From: an uncultured Ilumatobacter sp.
GTDB lineage: Bacteria > Actinomycetota > Acidimicrobiia > Acidimicrobiales > Ilumatobacteraceae
Assembly: GCA_938091165.1 (NCBI GenBank)
Contig: CALKNK010000013.1
Coordinates: 124,001-188,000, forward strand
Reading direction: 5' to 3'
Length of the DNA stretch: 64,000 nt
Part shown: piece after piece, positions 16,854 through 24,400 of the stretch
Numbering within the stretch: the first letter of the stretch is position 1
How the letters are laid out: the number at the start of each line of letters is the position of its first letter
Notes under the pieces: generated by a model
Database searches by the model: none
What the model saw: only the letters and a program-made list of their open reading frames with translations
What the model was told of the DNA's origin: nothing
Program-made: the position numbers and the translations under genes

Positions 16854-17984
16854 TTAGACGAGATCAACGCCGAGCAAGGCGGCCGATTCAAGAACTCCCT
16901 CGCCGGCAGCTGCGGCAGCATCAATGGCAGCAATCGCGCCAGGGGTGTCGAGGTCGTCGTCAAGATGTTCACGAACGACTTCAAGCAGGTTCGGGTTCGG
17001 TCGCGCGCTCGCTAGCCACTTCTCCAGACGAGCAGCGTTACGCGGCATCAAGTTGTCCTCCCAGTGCCAGTCAACTCGGTAGTTGTGTTCGATAATCGCG
17101 AGTCTGATCGATCGCGGGTCGTAGGTCTCGCGTAAGGCATCGATGAACACGAGATTGCCGCGACTCTTCGACATTTTTTCGCCATCCATGAAGATCATGC
17201 ATGTGTGCATCCAGTGCTTGACGAACTGCTCACCGGTAGCCGCCTCGGACTGCGCCCGTTCGGACTCGTGGTGCGGGAAAATCAAATCTGATCCACCACC
17301 ATGCAAGTCGATGGTCGTTCCAAGCTCACGCAGCGCCAACGCCGAACACTCGATGTGCCAGCCTGGACGCCCGGCCCCCCACATCGTGTCCCAAGCCGGT
17401 TCGTCATCGGCGGACGGGTGCCAAAGCACAAAGTCGAGCGGAGATCGCTTGTTCGGATCCTCAATGTTTCCTCCGCGCTCCTTTGCGTAGGCCAGCATCT
17501 TTTCCTCGGAGTATCCACTCATCGAGCCAAACGAGTCGAACTTCGACACATCGAAGTAGACGGAGCCGCCTGCTTCGTACGCAAAACCACGATCGAGCAC
17601 CATGCCGATGAAACCTCGGATATCAGGGATCGCCGAAGAGGCTCGCGGGCTCGCTGCGACGGGAAGCGCGTTGAGAGCGACCATGTCGCGCTCAAAGCGA
17701 GCCTCCTCCGAAGCCGCCAGGTCGAGGTAATGCACGCCAAGTTCACGCGCCTTTACGAACAATGGGTCGTCAACATCGGTCACGTTTCGAACGCACTTCA
17801 CCGTATGACCGATGTCAATAAGTCGGCGCTGCAAAATGTCGTATGCGATGAACGTAGCAGCGTGGCCCAGGTGCGTTGCGTCGTATGGCGTGATGCCACA
17901 GGTGTACATCAACACTTCATCGCTTGGGTTGAACGGAACGATGGCGCGACGAGCCGTGTCGTAGAGCTGCATGCTTTGCTTCAC
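16854..17984 (-). CDS. mshC: L-cysteine:1D-myo-inosityl 2-amino-2-deoxy-alpha-D-glucopyranoside ligase
   Basis: ATP-dependent ligase adding cysteine to GlcN-Ins in mycothiol biosynthesis; the family derives from cysteinyl-tRNA synthetase. The segment MYTCGITPYDATHLGHA (27-42) is the MshC form of the zinc Cys/HIGH region, and it is followed by WHIECSALAL, HGGGSDLIFPHHESE and the KMSKS motif in GEKMSKSRGN. The 376-residue length and missing tRNA anticodon-binding extension fit MshC rather than CysS. It diverges from fabI and is followed by thrS after 227 bp. Its presence implies a mycothiol-producing actinobacterium. Confidence 0.9.
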   Translation of the reverse strand: MKQSMQLYDTARRAIVPFNPSDEVLMYTCGITPYDATHLGHAATFIAYDILQRRLIDIGHTVKCVRNVTDVDDPLFVKARELGVHYLDLAASEEARFERDMVALNALPVAASPRASSAIPDIRGFIGMVLDRGFAYEAGGSVYFDVSKFDSFGSMSGYSEEKMLAYAKERGGNIEDPNKRSPLDFVLWHPSADDEPAWDTMWGAGRPGWHIECSALALRELGTTIDLHGGGSDLIFPHHESERAQSEAATGEQFVKHWMHTCMIFMDGEKMSKSRGNLVFIDALRETYDPRSIRLAIIEHNYRVDWHWEDNLMPRNAARLEKWLASARPNPNLLEVVREHLDDDLDTPGAIAAIDAAAAAGEGVLESAALLGVDLV

Positions 17985-18111
17985 GGACAGAATTCAACCT
18001 TCAACGACCGACATTTCATTCCCGACATTGCGACAGGATGTCACACGGCACGGCCACTCCCCCGCCTTCGCAACGCGTATCACGGTCGACGATCGGACTA
18101 GCTTGCGGGTT

Positions 18112-18894
18112 ATGGGTCTGCTCGACGGAAAAAACATCGTGATCACTGGCGTCCTGACGGATGCTTCACTTGCATTTGGGGTAGCAAAAATTGCGCAGGA
18201 ACAGGGCGCCAACGTCGTGCTCACCAGCGCCGGACGTGCGTTACGTCTCACGCAGCGCACGTCACGCAAACTCGGGACGAATCCCGATGGATCCGAGATC
18301 GAGGTTTTCGAACTTGATGTGACCGATCCTGATCACGGCGTCGCTGTCCGCGAAGCGCTCACTGCGAAGTGGGGCCGAGTCGACGGCGTACTTCACGCAG
18401 TGGGTTTCGCCCCAGAGTCGTGCCTCGGCGACAACTTCATGGATGCCCCGTGGGACGACGTTGCTATCGCGATGCACGTGTCGACCTACTCACTAAAGGC
18501 GCTTGCCGACGCTTTCGTTCCCCTCATGCACAATGGTGGTTCGATCGTCGGCCTCGACTTCGACAACTCCGTGGCTTGGCCTGCTTACAACTGGATGGGT
18601 GTCGCCAAGTCTGCGCTACAAAGCGTGTCCCGCTACTTGGCCAAGGAACTTGGGCCGTACGGCATCCGCAGCAATCTGGTTGCGGCCGGTCCAGTACGCA
18701 CGATGGCCGCTAAGTCAATTCCTGGTTTCGCAAAGTTTGAAGACGTCTGGGATGGACGAGCGCCACTCGGCTGGGATGTCAACGACTCAGAGCCGGTTGC
18801 ACGGGCCGTCGTCGCGATGCTGTCCGACTGGTTCCCCAAGACCACGGGTGAAATCATCCACGTCGACGGCGGCTTCCACGCAACTGGCGTGTAA
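18112..18894 (+). CDS. fabI: Enoyl-[acyl-carrier-protein] reductase, InhA type
   Basis: NADH-dependent reductase of the last step of fatty acid elongation. The 260-residue protein starts MGLLDGKNIVITGVLTDASLA, the InhA nucleotide-binding form. Active-site residues are Tyr 159 and Lys 166 in AYNWMGVAKSAL, with the InhA-like GLDFD strand just before and SNLVAAGPVRT after. The ATG at 18112 is chosen; the frame stays open 141 bp upstream but that part overlaps the mshC side. The gene is transcribed away from mshC. Confidence 0.94.
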   Translation: MGLLDGKNIVITGVLTDASLAFGVAKIAQEQGANVVLTSAGRALRLTQRTSRKLGTNPDGSEIEVFELDVTDPDHGVAVREALTAKWGRVDGVLHAVGFAPESCLGDNFMDAPWDDVAIAMHVSTYSLKALADAFVPLMHNGGSIVGLDFDNSVAWPAYNWMGVAKSALQSVSRYLAKELGPYGIRSNLVAAGPVRTMAAKSIPGFAKFEDVWDGRAPLGWDVNDSEPVARAVVAMLSDWFPKTTGEIIHVDGGFHATGV

Positions 18895-19534
18895 GGCCAC
18901 CCCAACCAGCCGGTGCACCTCGGTGCGTTTTAATGATTGACTGCGACGCCGGCGCTAGCAACATCGCATCGGTTGCAGTAATGCCAGTGCTGGCCAGCAG
19001 AGACTGACTGACGCCGTCGCCGCCGGCTGCCAATATAAGCCAGTCACCGATCATTTTGAAGATGCATCCGCTGCGGTGATTGCGGGCAGTACGTCCGACC
19101 ATCCCACCGCTGGTCGTTCCAATGACGCTTACATGACCAATCCGATCAAGTTGTCTGGGCGGCGGTCGTCGCTTCAAACGTCGCCACATATCGAAGGGCG
19201 TTGCGAGAACTGGCAGGACGGGGGTCATGGTGGCTTGAGGAATTCTTTAATTGGTTAATGGCCTGCAATATGAGCGAAGCGAATATCAGTCCGACCGAAT
19301 CCTCCTTAGGCCTCGGCGAGTTAATTGATGTTCTTGCCACACAGCTACAACGCTTGGCTCGAGCCGTTTGGCTTCGGCATCTGTTGCCTGCACTCGTTGG
19401 TGCTGTACGTCGCTCTTCAAGATCGCCTTACTGGCGATGACCGTCTAGCAAACCAGTCCTACGGCCAACTCACGCTCGCCAAAGACCTGACATCGGATCT
19501 TGAACAAGACTTCACATCTCCATAGGTTTGCGGC
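18895..19534. other. 640-bp region without a convincing gene
   Basis: Only short frames are present between fabI and the dioxygenase gene. A minus frame at 18854-19228 (124 codons) partly overlaps fabI and reads RIGHVSVIGTTSGGMVGR; two plus frames at 19201-19525 overlap each other in different phases (SPTESSLGLGELIDVLATQ and WLEPFGFGICCLHSLVLYV), as a frame-shifted remnant might. Just after fabI a small GCACC/GGTGC inverted repeat followed by TTTT (about 18913-18932) could end fabI transcription. Nothing here was recognised as a known family or RNA. Confidence 0.45.
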
Positions 19535-20692
19535 ATGGAAACGCGAGCCGAGCACGCAGCGAAGATGATCGACTATTGCAACAGAGGCGAGAAGTTAGCC
19601 GAGGCGATCAAAAATCGAGGCCCTCTTCGATTTGACGAAGGCGGTGGGCTTGCCGGTGACATTCTCGAGGCGTACTCGACGCATGGTTTCTATATTTTTG
19701 AGGGGGTCATTGAGCCCACAGAACTCCAAGAGCTACGAACCGGCGTAAACGACCTCCTTAGTCGAGCTCCTGTCGGCCCAAAGGCGGAACATGACGCTGC
19801 CGGTCGACCTGCATTTGGACGGGACCTCGCCATAGATCCCTTTTTGTTCATTAAGCCACTCTCCGACCCGTGGGGCGGCACCTCGCTCCTAGCCGGACGG
19901 CACCAGACGCAGATGGAACAACCGGCCGCTGACGCTGACGCGCCGGAGTACGTTGTGCATCTCATCTCCGGTATTTGTCAAGCAATTCCTTCTGGTCTGC
20001 GACTTTACGGCCATCCACAGTTGTTAGGCGTCGCTGCGGCGCTGAACGGCGCTGATTTTGTCCCGTACAACGATGTCATTTTCGTCAAGCAACCCGGCTT
20101 AGGCGGTGCGGTCTCCTGGCATCAGGATGGGGCTACACATTGGGAGAGTCCAGACTGGGACGACAGCATCCACGGCTTCAACTTCCAAGTACAGCTCCAC
20201 CAGACGACCTCAGCGAACGCTCTTTGGGTGATGCCGGGAACCCACAAGTCCGGGCGAATTAATGTCACCGATTTGGTCGGCGACAACGAGGGTGATGAGC
20301 GGCTACCTGGTGCTGTTCCTCTTGTCTGCGCCGCAGGTGACGTCACTATTGTCAATCGTCAACTGCTTCATGGTTCGTTTGTCAACTCATCACCAGATCC
20401 ACGTCTCTCAATTACTTTCGGATTTCATCGTCGGTCTTCAGTACTTGGCGTCGAAAGCAGACTTCGTTACAAGGCCGATACCCCTGACCGAGCCGACGTC
20501 TACGACGAGGAGTGGATCTTTATCCGGTCAGCGCTAATCGCCGCGGCAATTGATGCTCGATCGCAGCACTTCCTCGAAGAACCCCGCTTCCGGTATGCGC
20601 CGTTCGTCGGTCTTGAACATGCCTATCGGTACAACGACGACACCTATGAGCGTGTGATTCGCGACTACAACACTCGGGACATTTTTATTTGA
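19535..20692 (+). CDS. Phytanoyl-CoA dioxygenase (PhyH) family protein
   Basis: Fe(II)/2-oxoglutarate-dependent oxygenase fold. The metal ligands are visible: His 196 and Asp 198 in SWHQDGATHW, His 279 in RQLLHGS, and the likely 2-oxoglutarate Arg 290 in DPRLSITFGF. The middle has LWVMPGTHKSGRI, characteristic of the family, in 385 residues. The substrate cannot be told; PhyH proteins hydroxylate fatty acyl groups, small metabolites or natural products. It stands alone between two gene-poor stretches (640 and 242 bp), which suggests a gene gained separately from the core around it. Confidence 0.85.
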   Translation: METRAEHAAKMIDYCNRGEKLAEAIKNRGPLRFDEGGGLAGDILEAYSTHGFYIFEGVIEPTELQELRTGVNDLLSRAPVGPKAEHDAAGRPAFGRDLAIDPFLFIKPLSDPWGGTSLLAGRHQTQMEQPAADADAPEYVVHLISGICQAIPSGLRLYGHPQLLGVAAALNGADFVPYNDVIFVKQPGLGGAVSWHQDGATHWESPDWDDSIHGFNFQVQLHQTTSANALWVMPGTHKSGRINVTDLVGDNEGDERLPGAVPLVCAAGDVTIVNRQLLHGSFVNSSPDPRLSITFGFHRRSSVLGVESRLRYKADTPDRADVYDEEWIFIRSALIAAAIDARSQHFLEEPRFRYAPFVGLEHAYRYNDDTYERVIRDYNTRDIFI

Positions 20693-20934
20693 AGGGGGCG
20701 TTCGTTAAGGAGCGGCATCCGGCGGCGGCGAAGGGGACCTAGACGCTCAGAATCATGCGGAAAAATACCTGGCCCTTGCGACCCTTTCGGTGAAAGCGAG
20801 ACACACGTATCTGACTACTCTCACAGTCCTGACCCATAGCTGACAGACAGGTCGACCGACTTCAATAATGTGCCTGTTCTGTACCTAATCTTCGCACAGG
20901 CGTGGCGGACTAAGTCGCCGTTACCCTGCTTCGA
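20693..20934. other. 242-bp intergenic region
   Basis: No open frame of interest and no clear hairpin were seen. A TAATCT sequence at about 20886-20891, some 45 bp before the ATG of the thioredoxin-domain gene, could act as a -10 element, but no matching -35 is convincing. Confidence 0.3.
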
Positions 20935-23046
20935 ATGAACCGGCTTGCCGATGAAACTTCACCCTACCTGCGCCAACACAGGGGCAACCCGGTCGACTGG
21001 TACGCCTGGGGACCGGACGCTTTCGCTGCGGCAAAAGAACGCAACGTGCCGGTGCTGCTTTCGGTCGGGTACTCGGCCTGCCATTGGTGTCACGTGATGG
21101 CCCATGAGTGCTTCGAGGACAAAGAAGTAGCGTTGAAGATGAACGAGTTGTTCGTCAACATCAAGGTTGACCGCGAGGAACGCCCCGATGTCGACGCGCT
21201 TTACATGGATGCCGTGCAGGCAATGACGGGTCGAGGTGGGTGGCCTATGACTGTCTTTATGACACCCGACGGTGAACCGTTTTACGGCGGCACCTACTAC
21301 CCGAAGGAACCGTTCCTCAAACTGCTCGATGCCATCAACGGCGATGGCGAGGACGGTGATGGGGGCATCTGGACGAGCCGCCAACAGGACGTGCGTAAGA
21401 ACGTCGATCAGCTCGTGAAAGCAATCTCTGTCAGCAGTGAATTGAAGGCTGGCGACGACCTGCCCGACGTTGAGCAGCTCAACAATGCTGTTCAGGGCCT
21501 CGGCAGAGCCTTCGATCCGGAATGGGGCGGCTTCGGTCAAGCACCCAAGTTTCCGTCAAGCTTCAACCTTGAGCTCATGTTACGGGCCTACATGAGCAAC
21601 GGCGCTGAGGCTGCCCAGAACGTCATCGTCACAACGCTTGATGCCATGTGCTCTGGTGGCATGTACGACCACATCGGTGGCGGATTTGCTCGCTACACGG
21701 TTGACCGCGAGTGGCTTGTTCCACACTTTGAAAAGATGCTGTCAGACCAGGCCCTGCTGTGCAGGACCTACCTGCACGGCCTCATTGTGCTCGGAAAACA
21801 GCAATGGAGGCAGGTCCTCGGCGAGACAATCGGTTACGTGCTCACAACGCTCCAGCACCCTGACGGTGGCTTCTACTCGGCGGAAGACGCTGACTCCCCA
21901 GACGAAGATGGCAACGGCGTTGAGGGCCTCTTCTACACCTGGACACCCGACCAGGTGCGCGCTGCGATGCCCGACGTTAAACCCAGCATCGTCGATGCGA
22001 CCATCGAGTGGTACGGCATCACCGACGAAGGCAACTGGGCCGAGGGCAGCGGCCGTTCTATTCCAAACCGGATGCAGGCTCGAGGAGTTTTGCAGCGTCC
22101 GAGAGAAATCGACTACGCCACCTTTCGCATGGCTCAAGCGCGACAAAAGCGCCACCGCCCTGGTCTCGACGACAAGATCCTCACCGAGTGGAATGCATTG
22201 TTCCTCTCGGCACTCGCCGAGGCTGCCTCAGTGTTCAACAACTCCGACTGGCGTGACGCCGCGATTCGCAACGGTGATTTCCTCTTGCGTGAGCTCCGCA
22301 AGCCAGACGGTCGATGGCACAGGAGCTGGCATGCGGACGGTGAGCCCCGAGCACGCCACGATGCTCTCGCCGGCGATCACGCCGCCCTCGTCGACGCGTT
22401 CACGCGACTCGCTGAGTGCACTGGCGAGGCCCGTTGGATCACTGCTGCAGTCGAGACTGCTGACACGATGCTCGACTGGTTCTGGGACCCAGTGAACGGG
22501 GGGCTATTCACCACGGCCGAAGATGCCGAAGAGTTAATCGTCCGCCAGAAGGACCTGAAGGACAGCGCGCTGCCGTCGGCCAACTCCACTGCCGCAGTGG
22601 CGCTCTACCGACTTGCTGGCCTGACCGCTGAACAGCGTTATTCCAATCAAGCTGACCGCATCCTTTGCTTGCTAAATACCCAGGTCGATCAAGGCATCGG
22701 CATGTACTCCAACGCACTTATTGCCGCCGATCTTCGTCGCCGCGGTACGACCGAGATCGTCATTGTTGGCGATCGTCCCGACATCTTGCGCATGGCCCAC
22801 TCGATCTGGCGTCCCGACACTGTGCTGGCATGGGGCGAGCCCTACGACTCACCATTGTGGGAAGACCGCGACGAAGGCTATGCCTACGTCTGCCGTGACC
22901 ATGTCTGTCAGTTACCTCAGGACACCGTCGAAGGCTTTTCAGAGGTGCTCACAGGCAAACGTCTATCAATGCCTACAAGTCCGGAATCTGGTCTGCATCG
23001 ACAAGACCCGGCCCCTTCAAGCAACGCCAGTCAGACGCCGACCTGA
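20935..23046 (+). CDS. Thioredoxin domain-containing protein, YyaL/SPATA20 family (DUF255)
   Basis: Large two-domain protein. The N-terminal thioredoxin-like domain starts LADETSPYLRQHRGNPVDW and has a CHWC active site at 49-52, followed by RGGWPMTVFMTPDGEPFYGG. The rest (about 190-680) is an alpha/alpha-barrel like N-acylglucosamine epimerases or glycoside hydrolases, with GGMYDHIGGGFARYTVD and WLVPHFEKMLSDQALL. Its physiological role is not established. At 703 residues it is full length. It ends 31 bp from the convergent nitroreductase gene. Confidence 0.9.
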   Translation: MNRLADETSPYLRQHRGNPVDWYAWGPDAFAAAKERNVPVLLSVGYSACHWCHVMAHECFEDKEVALKMNELFVNIKVDREERPDVDALYMDAVQAMTGRGGWPMTVFMTPDGEPFYGGTYYPKEPFLKLLDAINGDGEDGDGGIWTSRQQDVRKNVDQLVKAISVSSELKAGDDLPDVEQLNNAVQGLGRAFDPEWGGFGQAPKFPSSFNLELMLRAYMSNGAEAAQNVIVTTLDAMCSGGMYDHIGGGFARYTVDREWLVPHFEKMLSDQALLCRTYLHGLIVLGKQQWRQVLGETIGYVLTTLQHPDGGFYSAEDADSPDEDGNGVEGLFYTWTPDQVRAAMPDVKPSIVDATIEWYGITDEGNWAEGSGRSIPNRMQARGVLQRPREIDYATFRMAQARQKRHRPGLDDKILTEWNALFLSALAEAASVFNNSDWRDAAIRNGDFLLRELRKPDGRWHRSWHADGEPRARHDALAGDHAALVDAFTRLAECTGEARWITAAVETADTMLDWFWDPVNGGLFTTAEDAEELIVRQKDLKDSALPSANSTAAVALYRLAGLTAEQRYSNQADRILCLLNTQVDQGIGMYSNALIAADLRRRGTTEIVIVGDRPDILRMAHSIWRPDTVLAWGEPYDSPLWEDRDEGYAYVCRDHVCQLPQDTVEGFSEVLTGKRLSMPTSPESGLHRQDPAPSSNASQTPT

Positions 23047-23077
23047 ACCCCAGCGGGCACCCGGACGCAAATCGGCT

Positions 23078-23647
23078 TCACCATCCGTTGCGGTGGATAA
23101 TTTGGTCCGGTGACCGGCGTTCCCGGTGGGAGCTTCGACCCTGCCCGCCTGCACCGCCCAAACGGTATCCAAGCGCGATGGCACCGAGCAGTTCGAGGTC
23201 AGCAGGAATACTGAGTTCAACGCGCAGCGCAGCTTCGTTACGGAACACACCGAAGAAAAGCGCACCAAGGCCAGCATCCTGCGCGGCCAGCAGAAATGTC
23301 ATCACTGACATCGACGTGTCGACCGTCCAATACGGCACCGGCCACGCGTCAACTCCCGCACCGAGGCCGGTCTGAGCCTTGTCTGGTTCGGCGTAGCGAT
23401 TCGTGTAGGCGCTGGCATCCGCCAAAGGCAGCGCAATGATCGGAGCGTCAAGCAGGTGAGTCCACCGAAAGGACGAGCGCTTCGCTACAGGGAGCGAAAT
23501 ATCCCAAAACCGTCTCGTCTGCTCGCCCTCGAGCACAACTAGATGCCAACCCTGCGTCTTACCGGCGCTGGGAGCCCGCGAAGCAAGGTCGACAAGTGAA
23601 TCGACGAGAGCCGGGTCAACCGACTCAGTCGAGAAAGCTCGGGTCAT
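23078..23647 (-). CDS. Nitroreductase family oxidoreductase
   Basis: FMN-dependent reductase fold. Seen: TRAFSTESVDPALVDSLVDLASRAPSAGKTQGWHLVVL pieces typical of the N-terminal FMN site, a central MSVMTFLLAAQDAGLGALFFGVF helix, and the end LELLGAIALGYRLG. It has 189 residues. The last 25 or so (GGQGRSSHRERRS...) are charged and not typical. The substrate is unknown. It is followed by a convergent gene and preceded by an unknown gene 32 bp upstream. Confidence 0.85.
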   Translation of the reverse strand: MTRAFSTESVDPALVDSLVDLASRAPSAGKTQGWHLVVLEGEQTRRFWDISLPVAKRSSFRWTHLLDAPIIALPLADASAYTNRYAEPDKAQTGLGAGVDAWPVPYWTVDTSMSVMTFLLAAQDAGLGALFFGVFRNEAALRVELSIPADLELLGAIALGYRLGGAGGQGRSSHRERRSPDQIIHRNGW

Positions 23648-23679
23648 CCGCCTGGAGCGAACGACGTGCTTGAACTCGT

Positions 23680-24336
23680 TCAGCGCTTGCCAAGCTTCTG
23701 CAGGTCTTCGGCCATCGTCCAGCCATAAACCACCATGGCGCCACCCTTGTCGACCGGTACCGCATCGAACATCTCGACAACATCAGGGTCAAGTTTTTCA
23801 GGCTTGGCCGACTCGAAGTCGAGAAAACCGTCTTGCGCGCCAGCCTTCGAAATGAAGGACTTTGCGTCGTACTTGCCATCGACGCCGAAGCGCTTGGCAA
23901 GGCGCCGCCCCCAGGCGCGTTCTTCACCGACGGCGTCATTGTCTGGACGCGGCGTCAGATCATCGAGATCTTTCAGCGCCACCACGGAATCAGCATTGAC
24001 GAAACGACAGCCCACCACGACGTCCTCGTCGGGAAATGCCATCAGCGCCCGATGGTACGCCTCGCTCATCAGTCCGCGGAGTACTTGATCACGCTTCGAC
24101 GTGCGTTTGACGCTCATCAGCCCGATGAGTACACACGGAGTGCCTCCGATGCGCTCAAGCGTGGAGAATGTAAAGCCATGCAGAGCATCACCGAAGCGAG
24201 CAGTAGTGATTAGGACCCAGTCCTCTTGGGCTTTCGAGAGCAGCCCAGCGTTGAAGGCCTCTTCCATCGACGCCAATTCGTCTAGGTCGGTATCCGTCAG
24301 TGCGGAGGCGTCGTTGGTCGAAACTTCAAGAGCCAT
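23680..24336 (-). CDS. Conserved-looking protein of unknown function, 218 aa
   Basis: I do not recognise a named family. The sequence is acidic, lacks membrane helices or a signal peptide, and has a mixed alpha/beta pattern: an N-terminal helix (LDELASMEEAFNAGL), strands in WVLITTARFG and CVLIGLMSVKRTS, a helix with MSEAYHRALMAFPDEDVVVG, and a basic GEERAWGRRLAKRFG stretch. The early layout (helix, strand, strand, helix) resembles an acetyltransferase-like fold, but I see no acetyl-CoA loop. It lies between dnaE (53 bp upstream) and the nitroreductase gene on the same strand. Confidence 0.8.
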   Translation of the reverse strand: MALEVSTNDASALTDTDLDELASMEEAFNAGLLSKAQEDWVLITTARFGDALHGFTFSTLERIGGTPCVLIGLMSVKRTSKRDQVLRGLMSEAYHRALMAFPDEDVVVGCRFVNADSVVALKDLDDLTPRPDNDAVGEERAWGRRLAKRFGVDGKYDAKSFISKAGAQDGFLDFESAKPEKLDPDVVEMFDAVPVDKGGAMVVYGWTMAEDLQKLGKR

Positions 24337-24346
24337 CGTGACGATT

Positions 24347-24400
24347 CTACACCCGGAAACAGTGAGAGGAGGACTACACCTGGAAACGGTTAGAGGAGGA
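24347..24400. repeat. 27-bp imperfect tandem duplication over the dnaE stop codon
   Basis: Two 27-bp units, 24347-24373 and 24374-24400, differ at three positions. Both begin CTACACC and end AGAGGAGGA (plus strand). The dnaE stop (TAA, 24390-24392 on the minus strand) lies in the second unit; in the first unit the equivalent codon reads TCA. This suggests a duplication of the gene end followed by divergence. Confidence 0.85.

Noticed and set aside
18854..19228. 124-codon minus-strand frame after fabI
   Set aside because: Overlaps the fabI 3' end on the opposite strand, has no good ribosome site and no recognised domain; noted only as part of the gene-poor region.
21638..22495. 285-codon plus-strand open frame in another phase
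   Set aside because: Shadow frame inside the thioredoxin-domain gene; Ser/Thr/Arg-rich composition typical of an out-of-phase reading of GC-rich coding sequence.
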